Below are positions 12,421 to 25,350 of a DNA stretch of 64,000 nt, in pieces. Below the pieces are notes generated by a model that searched no databases, had not been told where the DNA came from, and was given only the letters and a program-made list of their open reading frames with translations. The DNA is from Apus apus (Eukaryota; Chordata; Aves; Apodiformes; Apodidae). Each line of letters begins with the position of its first letter. Position 1 is the stretch's first letter. The position numbers and the translations under genes are program-made. The stretch is taken from NCBI RefSeq assembly GCF_020740795.1, contig NC_067283.1:39545659-39609658 (forward strand), read 5' to 3'.

Positions 12421-14578
12421 ATAATTTCTTCACAATATTTTAAACTGTGAAGGAATTTAAACTTAAAACAGAAGGTGATCTATGGAAAGAACCAAATAGA
12501 TGCACTTTGCATATTGCTGAACTAATTATCTGAGCATTTCTAATTTTTAGAAAACATCAAATTTGCATTAATATGCTGTGTTCGTTAATTTAAAAAAACA
12601 AAACAAACCATAAACAACAGAGTGGCACTAGAGGGGCAGAGTCAGATTCAACTTTGGGAAGGGGGTTGTGGAGAATCTCAAGTGGAGGTGGTTTGTTGTG
12701 GCACTAATGAGATTGATTTTTCCATTGCCGCTGAGGTTCTTAATGGTCTGCTAAAGGTTAGAGAAGCATCAGATGCTCTTCAAAAACTTCAGCACAGCCA
12801 GAAACAAACTATGAGATATGAGTAACAGCATCTATTAGGGAAAAAAAATTAAATGGGAAAAATGTATCCATGATTATGTTTGGGTGTATGTGTGTTCTGT
12901 GACTGTTTATTTCTTGCAATACATCATTTTGCTGCTTCATTGCTTAATGAGAATTGAACACAGAAATGTGAGATTCCCCATGTCTTTTCACAGTTTGGGC
13001 TTTGTGGTTTCCATGCCTGATCTGGAGCTCTCCGTTGGTGCGTGTTTGTGTGTATGTGCAAAGAAGGTGCACAGGATAGTCAGGATTTTTTTCTTACAAA
13101 AAACAACCAAACAAATGGGACTTTTTTTTTGTTATTTATGCCAGTAACAAATTATAAAACAGCTCCTCCAGGCTTAAGATTCTGCTGCTTTTCCATGTAG
13201 GAAAGCAGTTCTCTCTGGGTTTTCTCCATTTGTAGCAGGACTTGGTACCAGAAAAGAGAAATTAAAAAAAAGTCAAAGCCATTGTGTTAATTAGTTATGC
13301 CTGTGTTTTGCTAATGTGGGAAGAAGATGCGCCATTACCCTTGCGTTAACTTTCCTTAGAGGTCTCTAGCATTTGGTAACGCTACTCTGGGGCAGGAGAG
13401 CCCTCTCAGTTTGCTACTGCATTTAAGATGTATGTGGTAGTTGAGGCCAGGAGGCAGAAAGCTGCCAGACTGCAGAGCTTCTTCAGAGCTCCTGCTTGCC
13501 ACGCAGAAGCTGCTCTCCTGCTGTGGGACCTAGAGCCGAGGCAGATCTCTGAGCACCAGCAGCCGCGTAGAGGAGGGGAGGCATGTGCACCTTGCCACGG
13601 CTCCAGTCACCTCTGGGATGGGGATTTCCCCTCGGAAAGTGGTAAGGAATGCTGGCTGGGGGACCAAGAGCAGGAGAGGATGGGTACTTGAGTAAGAGTT
13701 GGGAAAGATTTGGCTTTAGCTTTGGCTGAGGAGCAGAAGAGCCCACCCATTCCCCTCCTCTGCAGCTGCTGCAGGGAGAGCCATTTTCCTGCTTCAAGCT
13801 ACTTTTAACAGCTGGATAACAGGCCCTGAGTACATACAATTTTGCTATCCAAAATGTGCTGTCAGGGCATATTGTCCTAATTTCTGTTAACTGCATCCTA
13901 CCAGTATTATTTGAGAGCTTCACCAAGTCACACATTGAAACATTCAGACTTTAGAAGGGACACAGTCACATGTTTTGTATTACTTAGGAGCTGAAATGAC
14001 TTCTTTGTAGACCCCATTTCAAGTGTTGAAAGTACAGTTAACTCTTGCTTGTTTTGGGAGGGAAGGAGGCTTCTTACAGAGATCGCCACCCTATAACTGT
14101 ATTTTGTTGTGTTTAATTTTGTTTTCATTTTTGTTTGTTTGTTTTCTTAAAACTGTATTATTAAGCCTTTAGGAATGTATAACCAGGACTGAGTAATAAC
14201 TGCTTATTAAATTTTTAGTTAGATTGACCATGTATGCCTATAGATAGATATTCTAACTTGTGCGGTTTCATTCGAAATAATCTTCCTGTACATAATGGAA
14301 AAAAACAGAAAAAAAGCCCCAAACAGATTGACTGAACAAAAGAGTTGATTAAAGTACGGTTCAAAAGTGACCCACGTATTATAGACCCTAGCTGGACTCT
14401 TAGAAGAAAATGTAAACTCATCGTGTTAGCTGTGTATTGTGAGCTTTTCTTTTACTGTGTCACTGGTTATACACTTGTTAAACGCTGAGATAATAGACTT
14501 CATGCCAGGCATTTGAGTACTGTAGATTGGGTCTTTGATGAAAGATTAATGTACTGTATGACTTAAATGAAATTTTTA

Positions 14579-14623
14579 TTCTTGATTTTGTTCTTGATTT
14601 TGTTCTTGTTTCAAAAGATTAAA
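14579..14623 (+). terminator. NR1D2: likely distal poly(A) signal of NR1D2
   Basis: ATTAAA at 14618-14623 is preceded by a U-rich upstream element made of a 12-bp unit (TTCTTGATTTTG) repeated about 2.5 times at 14579-14608. It is followed by GU/U-rich sequence (gctgtgtttctgtgttc onwards, 14648-14680). This is the best-formed polyadenylation context downstream of the stop codon. ATTAAA at 14206-14211 is an alternative with a weaker downstream element. Confidence 0.6.
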
Positions 14624-14640
14624 TATGGGCATTATGTCAG

Positions 14641-17600
14641 CAAGCTAAGCTGTGTTTCTGTGTTCTTTCTGGTTTTCTGTGTGAAATCTGGAGGGGAGGA
14701 CAGCACACCCAAATGAACAAAGCAGCAGTAGTGGATGAGAACATCAGCTGCTGTAAGGTCAAGGTCATAGGAGCTGCACTGGTGTGTGGTGGCTGGAGCC
14801 AGTATCTTGGTCTGCCCGTGATACTGGTCTGTCTTGCCAGGTGGTTGGATGGAGTTTCCTGGTGCCCTTTGCTTACTACAGTCAATGGACTTTTTGAGTA
14901 GCTTCATTAAAATAGTAATTTTAAACATCTTACTTGCATTTCAAGAATATAACCTTGTAACTGAAAAAATATATATGATTTAGTTTTTTTGTAGAGACAG
15001 ACTTAAAGCTAGGTTACAAGGAAGCTATATGGAGAAGATTTCTCCAACTTAGTTTCCTACTTTTAAATGTTTACTGTTTTAGGAGTTAAGTTTCTCAAGG
15101 AACTGTTGAATCTGTTGCTGTTCAAAAAAACCCAACAAAACAAGATTATAACTGCCAGCATTGGAAAAAACAGCGCAAACCCCTGTTATTGTTCTTGGCA
15201 TGTTTTCTCTGGTGGCATGTTTGCATATGGCTTCCCTTGTTGCAACCAAGTCTTGAGTCCCTGTGCATGGGGCCTTGAGCCAGAGGCCTCAGGGCCTGGG
15301 AGGTCCTTGGGAAGGGCTTTTCCTGGCTTTTGCCTGGATGCTCCAGATGGTGTAATTCTTCCCTGTTTGTCAGCAAGAGCCTTACCAGAGCAAATTAGGG
15401 GGTGGGAGGGGTGCTTCCCAGTAAAATACAATTGCTTTCTGCCTCTCCCACCCTCCCCGTTTGGCAAGATGATCTGGGGATGGAGACATGAAGTGCTTGG
15501 GCTTTTTTGTGGGGAAACTTGCTGGTCTTGGAGTCAAGAGCGCTGACTCCTAAGTGAACATTCCTGCAGCAGCCTGCCCGGTCTCTGTCCTCACTCCACA
15601 GAGAAATGGCTAATGTAACAAGGGAAACAAAAGTTCTGAGTGTCACTGTGTGAAAGTACAAGCTGGTGAGGGTGTGGGCAGCCAGCTCCTTCCTGCTTGG
15701 GTTCATGTCCCACGGGCTGTGTCTGGGGTGGGAGGGAATTGGGATTTGCAACTGAACCACAGAGCACTTTGATTACAGAAACAGTTTGTACGAGGAAATA
15801 ATTGGCACTTCCTTTTCTTTGATGAGTGCTGCCAGTGGCCACCAGAGCATTAATCAGCTAATACCTTATTTTTATTTTTTTTAATTTTGTTTTTTTTAAT
15901 TTTAAGGTTAAAGTTTGGAGTGGAGAGGGAGGGACATCCCAGTATGGGGAATGCCCAGACACCCACCCTTGACAGCTGACTGGGCTTTAATGGGCAGCCT
16001 GGAGAAAAATATTGTGGAGGCTGTGCTCGCAAGGCAGGGAAGTTGGTCAAGCATGTAGATGTGTCACCAGCAAGAGAAAGAGGAGCTGAGCAGGCCTGCA
16101 TGGAGGCTGGAAGGCGGCAGATTTGCAGATACCAGGAACAAACAGATCCATCCACGCTAACAAAGCTTCCTTCCATGCAGATACTGCTCTGCCACACCAG
16201 GCCCCTGCAAACATACACCCTGGTGCTTCTCTTTGAAGGAAGAGCTTGCAATGATAGAGGGCTGAGCTCTACCATTTCCTATAGCCATAGAAACAAACTG
16301 CTCCTGCCTGGCCTGGATCCCCGTGGCAGGCTGCGGGGCTATCTGTGATGGTTGCTCCCCTGCATTGCTCTTCAGAGCTGCCTTTAGCTCTGGCTCGAGA
16401 AGGACTGTCAGGGTGTTACTGGTAAAGTTAGATACTTCATTTTGGGTGAGTGTCTTCAAGGGTGTTTCTCTCTGCTCAGCCCCTGTACCTTAGCTTGAGG
16501 AGATTATGGCTCAAGTTATTTCATGGAACAGCAGTGTATGCTACTTACAAGGTAGTAGAAAAGCAAAGGTTTATGTGATGTGTTTAAAGCCCATCTGGCA
16601 CAGAAGATGCAGCTCAAAATGAAACGCATCTAGAGAGGCCTACTGGGTTACTGCTGTACATCTTCTCTTCTCCTTCATGTACGATGTTCCATAGACCTCA
16701 TGCAGGCAGCCTGGGATAAGCTGCAAGTCTAGATAGCTGCACCTTGATTTTCACTTCCTAATGCGGAGACTCAAAGTTACGTGATGCATAAGCAGTGGTG
16801 ATGGTTTATAAAACTAGGCTGACAGTAATGCCCGCTCTTACGCCGCTTTGGTAGGTCAGTTGCCAACACACAGGTGAGGATTGCCTCTGGCCTAAGCTGA
16901 CTCAGTTCTCATGCAGTCCCTGAATGTGGGAGGATCTTGAGGAAACCTTGGTTACCCCTCCATCCCCTTCCCTTTGCTCCTTTGGCCCAAATGTAGGTGC
17001 AGAAGCCCTGGGACGCAACTGAGATCTGTGCACAGATGTGATATCCTGATAGATGACTTCTCTTCTGCACAACACTCTAGAATAGAGAAAACACATAGAT
17101 AAATGGCCACCTAACGTGTGTCTGGGTCCCCAGTGACAGGTAACACAAATTATTTAACTATGCTGTATTTCCACAATGTCTGAACTAGTACCTCTTAGGA
17201 TGGCTGGTGGTGCAGGAATCAATCCATGCTGCATGGAGCATTTTTTTTCTTTTCACCTCTTTATCCTTGCCCGATAGCAGCCTCTCTGGCTTACTCTTAA
17301 GCTGCAGAGTGGTGTGTGTGGCTTGGCAGCCCTATTTCCTACTGTGCAGTGTGCATTTGCCCTCTGCTTGCCCATGCACAGGCTTCCCCTTGTTGGTAAT
17401 TTGGTGCAAGGCCAAAGTGAACCCCCTGACATCTGCAGGGGAGCATCTGTTCTGTTAGTCCCTTTATAAGAGTATAAGCAAAACTGCTGGGTTAACACGT
17501 CAGAAAACAAGTGCTTGTTCTTACATTTCACAAGGGAAATTTAGTAATAATTATTTACAGTCACTTGCTGTGTGTCTAACAGAGGAGCTGTGCTAAAATA

Positions 17601-20600
17601 ACAATGTATCAGGGAACCCAGTTCTGTCCATCAGTGACTGCTTTCACTTTACTTACCTGCATACAGTAAATTCTGTGATAAAACTGGGCATAGAAGTCCT
17701 GTTTACTCTTTTAAAGTCCTTCACCACAGGACAGGTTCCTCCATGGCTTTCTAATTGGGGTGTCACTTTCTAACTTCACTGTAAGCAAAGCTTTCTGCGC
17801 AGCTCACTTCATGTAAGCCCTGCACGGGGTCATTCTCTCACAGGAGCCTTGTCTGAACTTGGGTGGGCTGAATTAAAACTGCTGCAAATAGCCAGGAGGA
17901 TTGCCTGCCAGCGATACCAGGAATTACCTGGCACCTGCAGCCAAAAATTCCTTGGCATAAAGGAGCAGGCTGCAGGGAGCTACTCAGGCTCAGCCTTCGC
18001 TCTTGCACTGGAGGGGCGTCAGCCTCCGCCGGCCGCCCCACGGCACCACAGCTCCTGGGACATGCTCACAATGTACCCTAAACCTGGCCTCAGAAAGCTC
18101 CTAAATGCATTGGAGACAAGGCAAGAGGGTGTCATGTTCAGCTGGTTGGAGAAGACAAACATGGGATGGGTGGGGGTAATAAGGTTAGGTGACTGCATCC
18201 ACAGCTAGTAATTATTTTCAAATAATGGAGAAGGTCCCTGTGTTTGCTCCTTCCCACCTGCCAGGTTTCTTGCATGTTCTGAAACAGGTCAGGCTCTTTA
18301 AGAATGGTTCTGAAGCTGAAAAGCAAAGTGCTTGCGTGCTCTGATGTCCTTGTATTTTTCTGTGGTGTAGCTCTGTGGGCATGGCTTGGCCTTCAGAGAT
18401 GCTGCTACGGTGAGCGTTTGCTTTGCCTCTTTACCCTGCTTATCCCCAAAAATGGCCAGAAACCGTATTGTTGGAGTTCGGAGAGAGCTAAGTTTGCCTT
18501 CATGCTGCAACAGTTTCCTTTTCTAGTCCCAGCATTTCATTGGAAATAAACTACAAGATCCCCAGAGCCAGGGGACAGCTTTTCTTAGCCATTCACGTGT
18601 GCCTGCAGACATCCTTACATCCCCTTGCTGTCATATGTACCAACAGCCAGGCTACCTCTTGGCTTGGAGACTGGTGTAATTCAGGCTCGGTTGCTAGTGC
18701 AGCCCAGTGACCTAACCACGATACTCTGCACTTTAAAAACCACCTGATGTCCACCAATTGCTGAGGTTTCCTCAGAGGACAGATCAGCTTTCACCCTGTC
18801 CTGTTGGGGTGCAGCTGTATTTCCCTGCCAGTGCCCTCCCAGCTCAGCTGCACTACTGCTGTGTGCTTCCATGCACGCTGAGACCCGGCAGCCCCTTGGC
18901 CAGCTTGGGAATGGGGAGGTGCTCTCAGGAGTCTGCAACACTGGCCAGGCTCATGGTGGAAAGACCTGAATGAGGGCAACCATGGGTCACATTCCCAGTG
19001 TTGTTGCAGCTAAGGCCTAAAATGAGAAATTGGTCTAGTAAAGGTGAGGTCTAGAGAGGAACAGCTGGATTTTGGTCTCTAGTCTGTCATTCACAGGCTA
19101 CGTGCTCCTGGACATGTCACGTACCCTTGCTCAGGGATTTCATTCAATAATATTTGCTGACTGCTGGGAGAACCTCAGTAGGAGCTTTTGTGTTGCTGAA
19201 GTGCTGAAGAGCTTTCCTGCATCAGAACTTGGAAACAAGTGTCTAGCAGGGTGGGTTTTCTCTCCTCTGGAGGGTGTTAAAAGACGTAAGTAAGAGCATG
19301 ACTCCAGTGGCTGAACTTGTTAAAACATTAAGCTATTAATGAAGTCCAAAAGGAGTGCCTTGAAGGACCGTGGTGTTTCTCATACATGAATAAAGTTTAA
19401 CAGCAATAAGATCAATATTTTGAAAGGATTGTGCAATCCATTCTCCAGCAATAACTATAAACCTGGAGCATCATCAGTTCTAGATGCAGACACTGACTGA
19501 AAAACATGCTATTAATTTCAGAAAGCAAAGTTACTTAGATGAGGCTTAACTGAAAATTAAAATTACTAAAAAGAAATTGATTCTGTGTTAACTTCACCCT
19601 AGATATAGTGTTACAGTTACCATACATTTCCCGCACACTTCCTCTTTGTGCAGATATGACCACAGCCTCCCATCTTCTGAGAATAGTTTTAACATGAAGG
19701 TTTGGCTCAGTTTCCATGTGGTGGCTTTGCATGGGCAATGTCTCCAACACGAGCAGCTTAGAAAGGGCTGTTGCTGGATTGAATTCACACTTCAAACCAC
19801 AGCTCAAATTTTTAGTCATTTTCTTGGTACAGAAACCAAACTATTTGTGAGGACCTTGCTTCAGAAAGTGCTGACAAGTTAAGCACTACTCAGCCCCAAA
19901 AGAGGCAGGCTAAGAGAGCATCATACTCCTCTGAACCCCTTGCCTCTCCACTCATCATCTATTTATCCTGCATCTCCCCCAGATGCATCAGCCTGGGCTC
20001 CAGTGCCTGGCTGTGCCTCCCCTGCCTCTGCACAAAGACCAGCAGCTCAGCTGAAACTCAGCTTCGTTGATCCCTTTAAACTGGGCTGCTCCACAGCAGC
20101 CGAAGCTGAGGCCCACGAGCAGTTCCACTCATGCCACCCTGCTGAGACCATGAGAGAGGCCATTCTCTCCATGAGCAGGTGGACTGGCCAGCTCTACTCC
20201 CAGAACAAGATTGCTCAGTGCCTGCTAAAGCCTCAAGTCTTGACCAAACAGAAACGAGCTGCTCAGGGTGGAATAAACTATTGCAAAGGGAAAAAGTGCT
20301 TTCTGGCAGGAGAACCACCACCCCATGCTGAGCATGAGTGTGCAGGAGTAGAGCCCACTGCCCCAGCCCACTGCCCGGCTCACTGCCCACTGGAGACCTC
20401 ACCTGTGAGCTCTTAGCTGGCATGGACAAAAAGCAAGTGTTACAAAGGAAAATGCAAGCACCTCAGCGAGAGAGAGAGAGAGGTGCATTCAGGCTAAGGG
20501 CATTTGGGAAAATAAAAAGCCCCCCCCCCCACCTCATTTCTCTATGCACCATTTGCACCAGCATCCTTTCAGCTAGTCTCACCTAAGTACCTATAGGTTA

Positions 20601-20612
20601 ACCTATAGTCTT
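14641..20612. other. intergenic, no gene recognised
   Basis: There is no exon, RNA gene or transposon I can support here. Content is mixed unique sequence, somewhat GC-richer at 15,200-16,350 and 17,800-18,950. Open frames of 150-160 codons (15067-15546 +, 19940-20416 +) do not resemble known proteins. An extended nuclear-receptor half-site, TCAAGGTCA, is at 14759-14767. Confidence 0.6.
14753..14767 (+). promoter_or_regulatory. tandem AAGGTCA half-sites (ERR/NR5A-type element)
   Basis: The bases TAAGGTCAAGGTCA contain two overlapping AGGTCA-type half-sites, the second in the extended form TCAAGGTCA that ERR and NR5A monomers bind. It lies about 100 bp past the presumed NR1D2 cleavage site. 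Such a 9-mer can occur by chance in 64 kb. Confidence 0.3.
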
Positions 20613-21007
20613 AACCTGAGTCTCCTTAGTCTGAAGAAAAGGAGGCTCAGGGGAGACTTTATCGCTCTCTACAACTAGACGCAGTCACTTCTCCCAAGTA
20701 ATAAGTGATAGAACAAGAGGAAATGGCCTCAAGTAGTGCCAGGAGAGGTTTCAACTGGATATTGGGAAAAAACCTCTTTATTGAATGGTTTGTCAGAAAC
20801 CCTGGGCAGGCAGGCTGTCACTGTACCAGGCTGCCCAGGGAAGTTGTGGAGTCACCAGCCCTGGAGGTATTTAAGACGTGGGCGTGGTGCTTATGGACAC
20901 GGTTTGGATGGTGAACTTGGCAGTGCTGGGTTAACGATTGGGCTTGATGATCTAAAAGGTCCTTTCCAACCCAAAACTATTCTATTATTCTACTCTATGA
21001 TTCTACG
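20613..21007 (+). mobile_element. CR1 LINE fragment (3' end), about 0.4 kb
   Basis: This is a clear CR1 3' region. It runs from GTCTGAAGAAAAGGAGGCTC, through the GGAAATGGCCTCAAGT and GCTGCCCAGGGAAGTTGTGG motifs, to the tail with ATGATCTAAAAGGTCCTTTC and a degenerate ATTCTATG repeat. It is 5'-truncated and sense to NR1D2. The 69-codon and 149-codon open frames across it are element remnants in the wrong frames, not genes. Confidence 0.93.
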
Positions 21008-22004
21008 ACCAAACAGTAAGCTTCAGATTTTAGTTCTTCCCCTAAGGAAGAGAAGCCGTGTTATTCCCCAGTATTTCTGGAAGGGGGCACTCTGGCTCCA
21101 GGATTGGAAGCACAGCAGGCTGCTGGCTGCGGCAGGGCTGCTCTCCGCTGCTGTTTGCTCCTCAGCCCAAAAGGGAAGCTGTTAGGAAAAAAATAAACAG
21201 CTTATATCCAGCTTTGAGACAGAGACATTAGAAGAGAAGGATAAACTGCAGCTCTAGGGACAAAGATAATGTAGCAGTGAATTTATTGAAATGTCAGGGC
21301 AAATGGGAATGACATAACCAAATAATCAAAAGGGGAAAAGAAAAGAAAGTGACTGAGATGATAAAAAATTAAAATGGCAAACACAGCACGACAAGGAGCA
21401 ATTACCCCAGGCTGGAAGCAAAGAAAACGTACAGCATGGAGACATACAGAAAGTAGTGGTAGAGCACAGCTCGAAATGAAAACAATAAAACAAAAATATA
21501 ATTAAGAACAATTCAAGCCACCAGGATGCATACATAGTTCAGCTCGGGTGCCAAATTCAGTTAATAACTGCTTCCAGCTGCTCAGCAATGCACTGCCATT
21601 TCTCACTGCAGCCTCCGTGTTGGAGCCAGGGAGAGCACCAGCCCTGCAAACAGCACCGTGCTTGCAGCACAGGCCCTGGAAGAGGGCCTGGGAGGGAATT
21701 AAAATGGGGAAGAGCCCTAAATCACTGCTGAGCATAATCTGGACTACAACACAGTCTGCTGAACCCCTCTTGGGGCTGGGCACGTGGCAGGGTGTGGGGC
21801 TGGAATGCTGCAGCTTTAGAGCCTGTGTATAGAAGTGACTGTGCTGTATCTTCTCAGCCTTTGCCCCCTGTTCCTGCTCCTCTTCTCTCCTTGCAGCCAG
21901 TTTATTCCAGTGAGAGAGAGATGGGAGCAGGAACCTTAAAAGCAAGCAGCCCTCTACAGAATGGGGCTCAACAGCAGCCTTTATGCTTCCTGTCAATTTG
22001 GGGC

Positions 22005-22081
22005 ATAATAATAATAATAATAACAACAACAACAACGATAACAACAACAACAATAACAACAACAACAATAATAATACTACC
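22005..22081. repeat. AAT/AAC trinucleotide microsatellite
   Basis: The array begins as (ATA)n, switches to (AAC)n with a single GAT interruption, and alternates AAC and AAT blocks before ending near 22081. It is probably length-polymorphic. Confidence 0.95.
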
Positions 22082-22267
22082 ACCAAATACCTTTAATTTT
22101 CCTTATCTTTTGTTGTTGATTTTTTTTTTATATCTGTGTATCAGGATTCACCTTTTTCTGAGTGTCTTTATTTCTTTTCTTCTCAAACCAGGAGGCCTCA
22201 CAATTAAACTTTTGCATGTGTAAATACAGAGATTCCCCATCCCCTGTCTAGCCACTGTGTGACTGTG

Positions 22268-22310
22268 TGAGCATGCTCACACACACACGTGCATGCTCAC
22301 ACACACTCTC
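22268..22310. repeat. CA-rich repeat with duplicated GCATGCTCACACAC unit
   Basis: The motif gcatgctcacacacac occurs twice, separated by a short acgt segment, and is followed by a CT-rich tail. It is a simple-sequence locus. Confidence 0.85.
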
Positions 22311-24779
22311 TCTAACATGGTTCCAGCACCCCAGACTTGGTGGAGACCATCAACTGTGGGGATGCAGGCATGAACTTGCAGCACTAGCAACTCCTAAGTT
22401 TCCCAGAGGATGATGTTTTCCCCATAAGACAAACCAGTCCTAACAGAATCATATAACCTTTCAATCACTTCTGGGAGTCAGGCCATGAAGTCTGCCAGCA
22501 AGAGTGAGAAAAAAGCAAAGACAGAGAATAGGCACTGGGGGGAGCTGGATAATACTTTCTTTTCCTCTCCATCCTCTTTTTTAATTAACAGCAAGTTTAG
22601 CTTGTGATGCTGGGAATGGCCTGTGTTTGTTAATCACTGCTTATTTGGTTGTTTAGGAAGATACAAACAGACCTGTGTGTGCGACTGATCAGAGCTGTGG
22701 AGCCAGCTCCTTGGATTATTTTCACTGCTCCCATGAGCAGCAGCTCTTGACGTGCTTATGCCAGGCCACAGCTCCAGAAGGTGCTGCTGGATTCTCTTGT
22801 GGCTGGGCTTTAGCTGAGGGAAACAAGCAATTCAGCTGTGCTGTGACTGCCCTCAAGTCCCTGCTATGCAGTCCCACACCCAGCAATACCTCTTGTCCTT
22901 GACAAATGAGGTCACTGTATTTGCACTGTGTCTTCTACAGCTTTTGTACCTGCCCTACCCACCTGCTGGACAAAGAGCAGAGACCTCTGCTGTGATCATC
23001 CAGCATCTCTGGTCATTTACCCACTCGTCCCCTGAGCAGCCCTCCACAGCCCCCTCCTCACCTGCCTGCCAAAAAGCATCTAGGAGCCAGCTGGCAGGTG
23101 TGCAACCAGCTTCAGCCCCCATCCCATTTTATCCTGCCTGTCTAGCCACCTTCCTCAGTAGGAAGTGAAGTCTTTCATGACTCGGGGCTGTTGGAGCTTT
23201 CTACCTCCTACTTCTGCTTGCCTGCTTGTTGCTGATCGACTTTACTTCCTCCTCCTTAATGGAGGCATTCCCCTCCAGCATCTCCCATCCCACCACCCAA
23301 GCTGCACCAGCAACAGAGGCAACTCTTCTGTTTACTCTGAGAGTTCAGCTTGTGTCTGGGAAGCCCAATAGCAACTGATAGTATTTTATTAAAGTGATCA
23401 AGGAGGGAAAAAGAACCAATGGCTGACTTATGACAAGGTCAAGAAAAATGGCATACCAAGAGCTGAACAGTTTACATGACTGACAGCTCTGTAATATTAT
23501 AGACTCAGCTGTTGCAGATACAGCTGTTAAGCTTTTTAAGCTGAGCTCACCATTTGAAGTATCTTGATTTCTCTCCCTATTGACTCAAACCGGACTTACT
23601 GCAGTAGAGATTTCTCAGATCATCTGTTTAGGTGGGAGGACAAAACTCAGTTTTGCTCTATGTAACTCATGCCAAGACAGCAGTTCTGAATGATGGCAAA
23701 CTTCAAAAGAAAGTTTGTAAGTGGCTCTTCAGGACCAGTCTTGCATTTAAGATCTTCAGGCTACATGGATCTTTCACTTTCTTCCTTGTTTACATATAAT
23801 CCTGATTCAGTTTTGAGATTAATAGTAGTAGGGGATAGGAAAGTCTGTCCTTCAGACAACCTGTGACTCCAATATTGCCCCTGGATCTGCAGTTCAGAAA
23901 TGGCTTCCATGGCAATATGCCATGTGTCTGCCACAGGGCTGTGCTGGTGCTGCTGGATAACCACAGCTGGAAAGGAAGGTAACCCAAATGAGGCCTTCAA
24001 AGCAGACTCTTCTGAGACCCTGGCATACTTTATGCTCACCTTCACTTCATATACAGGGACCTGCTGCCATCTGCCACTGCTTCTGGCTCTGTGTGGTACA
24101 TCTCCTGTGGCTCTTGGCCACCCAATGATTTTTGGTATGTGTAATCACAAAATCAAGAAGATTCATCCCTAACCCTCCAACCCTTGGACATTCAGAGGGG
24201 CAATTACTGGCTGCATATAAAGCTGATTCAAAAGTTCCAAGAGGATTCACAAAGATTTGAAAAGGTAATACTTGCCTAGTTTGGTCTAAATTGCCATAAT
24301 CACCTCACACCCCTGCAACAGGTGCTTTAGTCAGGAGCTGTAAGAATTATCTTAATCTTACTCTTAGGAGAACCACTATGTGTCCCTGCTAAGCCGGTTG
24401 CATTGCTTTGCTGTGGTGGTGGTGAGTGAGCCAGATACAAGGTTTTCATCATCTCTCAGCTGAAGGTGGAACTACATAAACTCTGGTGGTTCATTTTCTA
24501 TTTCTCTTTCACTGACTCCACAAGAAAACGTTTGGCTGGTAGGGGAATGTTGGGAAGCAACCACTGAATAGCTGATAGGTTATGAATTTAACACAACACG
24601 TGGCATCTTCATTGAGAGCTTTGCTAGTTGCTCCCTTCTCTGCTGAGCTGGGCAACTACATTTAGCACTGGTGTTTACTTGTGACTGAAGCCTACTTGTG
24701 GTTTCTTGTAACCTGGCTGCTGGTGTGCGGCCAGGGGGACAGGACAGCATCCCACAGTGAGCAGTGTGAGGTTAGGAAG

Positions 24780-25350
24780 AAGGTTATCTAAATTAATGCT
24801 CACTGGATGGTAGCAGATGATTATGAGAAAACACCAAAGGTTTTGAACGAATGGGTTCTCCGGCCACGCTTTGGTGATTCACAGCAACATACCCTAAGCC
24901 TGCGCCTGACAGAGATTGTGCGTCAACAGGCAGAGCTATTTCTCCATCGTGCTCAAGCTATTGTGGGCTATCTCAGGCATTTCAATGCCCTCGGTGACAG
25001 ATGGCCAAGTCGAGGAGATGATGCTCAGCTATTTAGTCACAGGTTTATGTGGCAATATAGTTTTACAAGGCTAAGAATTTCTGCCATCGGTGTAATAGAA
25101 AGAAAGATCAAGTCAATCAAGTCTAATAGTGATTATACATCTAATTTTCGTTCAGCCAAAACAATGTCAAGGACAAGTTTTTCAAGAGCTCTTGACTATG
25201 GTAAAGACGTGCTAGCTCTGCTGTGGTTTTTTGGTTGTTTTTTTTTTTTTTTTTTTTTTTGGCTGCTGCTCTCATTAATTAACATGATTTGTGCTTTCAT
25301 TGTGATAAGAAGCACTTCAGAAAGATGCCAAATATAAATATTAACAGCAA
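24780..25350. other. candidate conserved element with 176-codon open frame, interrupted by poly(T)
   Basis: The frame from 24807 to 25337 (+) is open for 176 codons. Its first 140 residues look compositionally protein-like (Arg- and Gln-rich), but I recognise no family. The frame then runs through a poly(T) tract (25238-25260), which argues against a functional reading frame. CpG content appears higher than nearby, and AT-rich homeodomain-type motifs (CATTAATTAACATG) follow the tract. A conserved noncoding element is more likely than a gene. Confidence 0.3.
25238..25260. repeat. poly(T) tract, 23 nt
   Basis: A pure T run preceded by a T-rich segment (from 25227). No retrotransposed body is recognisable on either side, so I cannot assign it to an insertion. 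Confidence 0.9.

Larger units (their letters stand above)
11790..14640 (+). other. NR1D2: NR1D2 3'UTR (inferred)
   Basis: AT-rich sequence follows the stop codon without any splice or coding signal, up to a plausible poly(A) signal at 14618. Its 2.85 kb is close to what I recall for the mammalian NR1D2 3'UTR. It holds four Pumilio-type octamers (TGTANATA), several ATTTA pentamers (for example in tgttatttatgcc near 13131), a TA/TG-rich tract at 12309-12420, and a GC-richer island at about 13,380-13,790. Open frames in the island (13428-13691 +, 13483-13935 -) are not recognisable proteins. The exact 3' end is inferred. Confidence 0.75.
21008..24779. other. intergenic, no gene recognised; microsatellites
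   Basis: This stretch has a purine-rich segment (about 21,310-21,400), the trinucleotide array at 22005-22081, and CA-rich repeats at about 22,268-22,310. The 194-codon minus-strand frame at 21502-22086 is dominated by a leucine run encoded by the AAC/AAT array and is not a credible protein. No repeat family or exon is otherwise visible. Confidence 0.6.

Noticed and set aside
13483..13935. 150-codon frame antisense to the NR1D2 3'UTR
   Set aside because: It follows from the GC-rich island; no known protein, promoter or splice context.
20705..21185. Open frames of 69 and 149 codons
   Set aside because: They overlap the CR1 3' fragment and its flank and are not the CR1 reverse transcriptase, which is missing from this truncated copy.
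21502..22086. 194-codon minus-strand open frame with a long leucine run
   Set aside because: The run is encoded by the AAT/AAC microsatellite at 22005-22081, and the rest has no recognisable homology.
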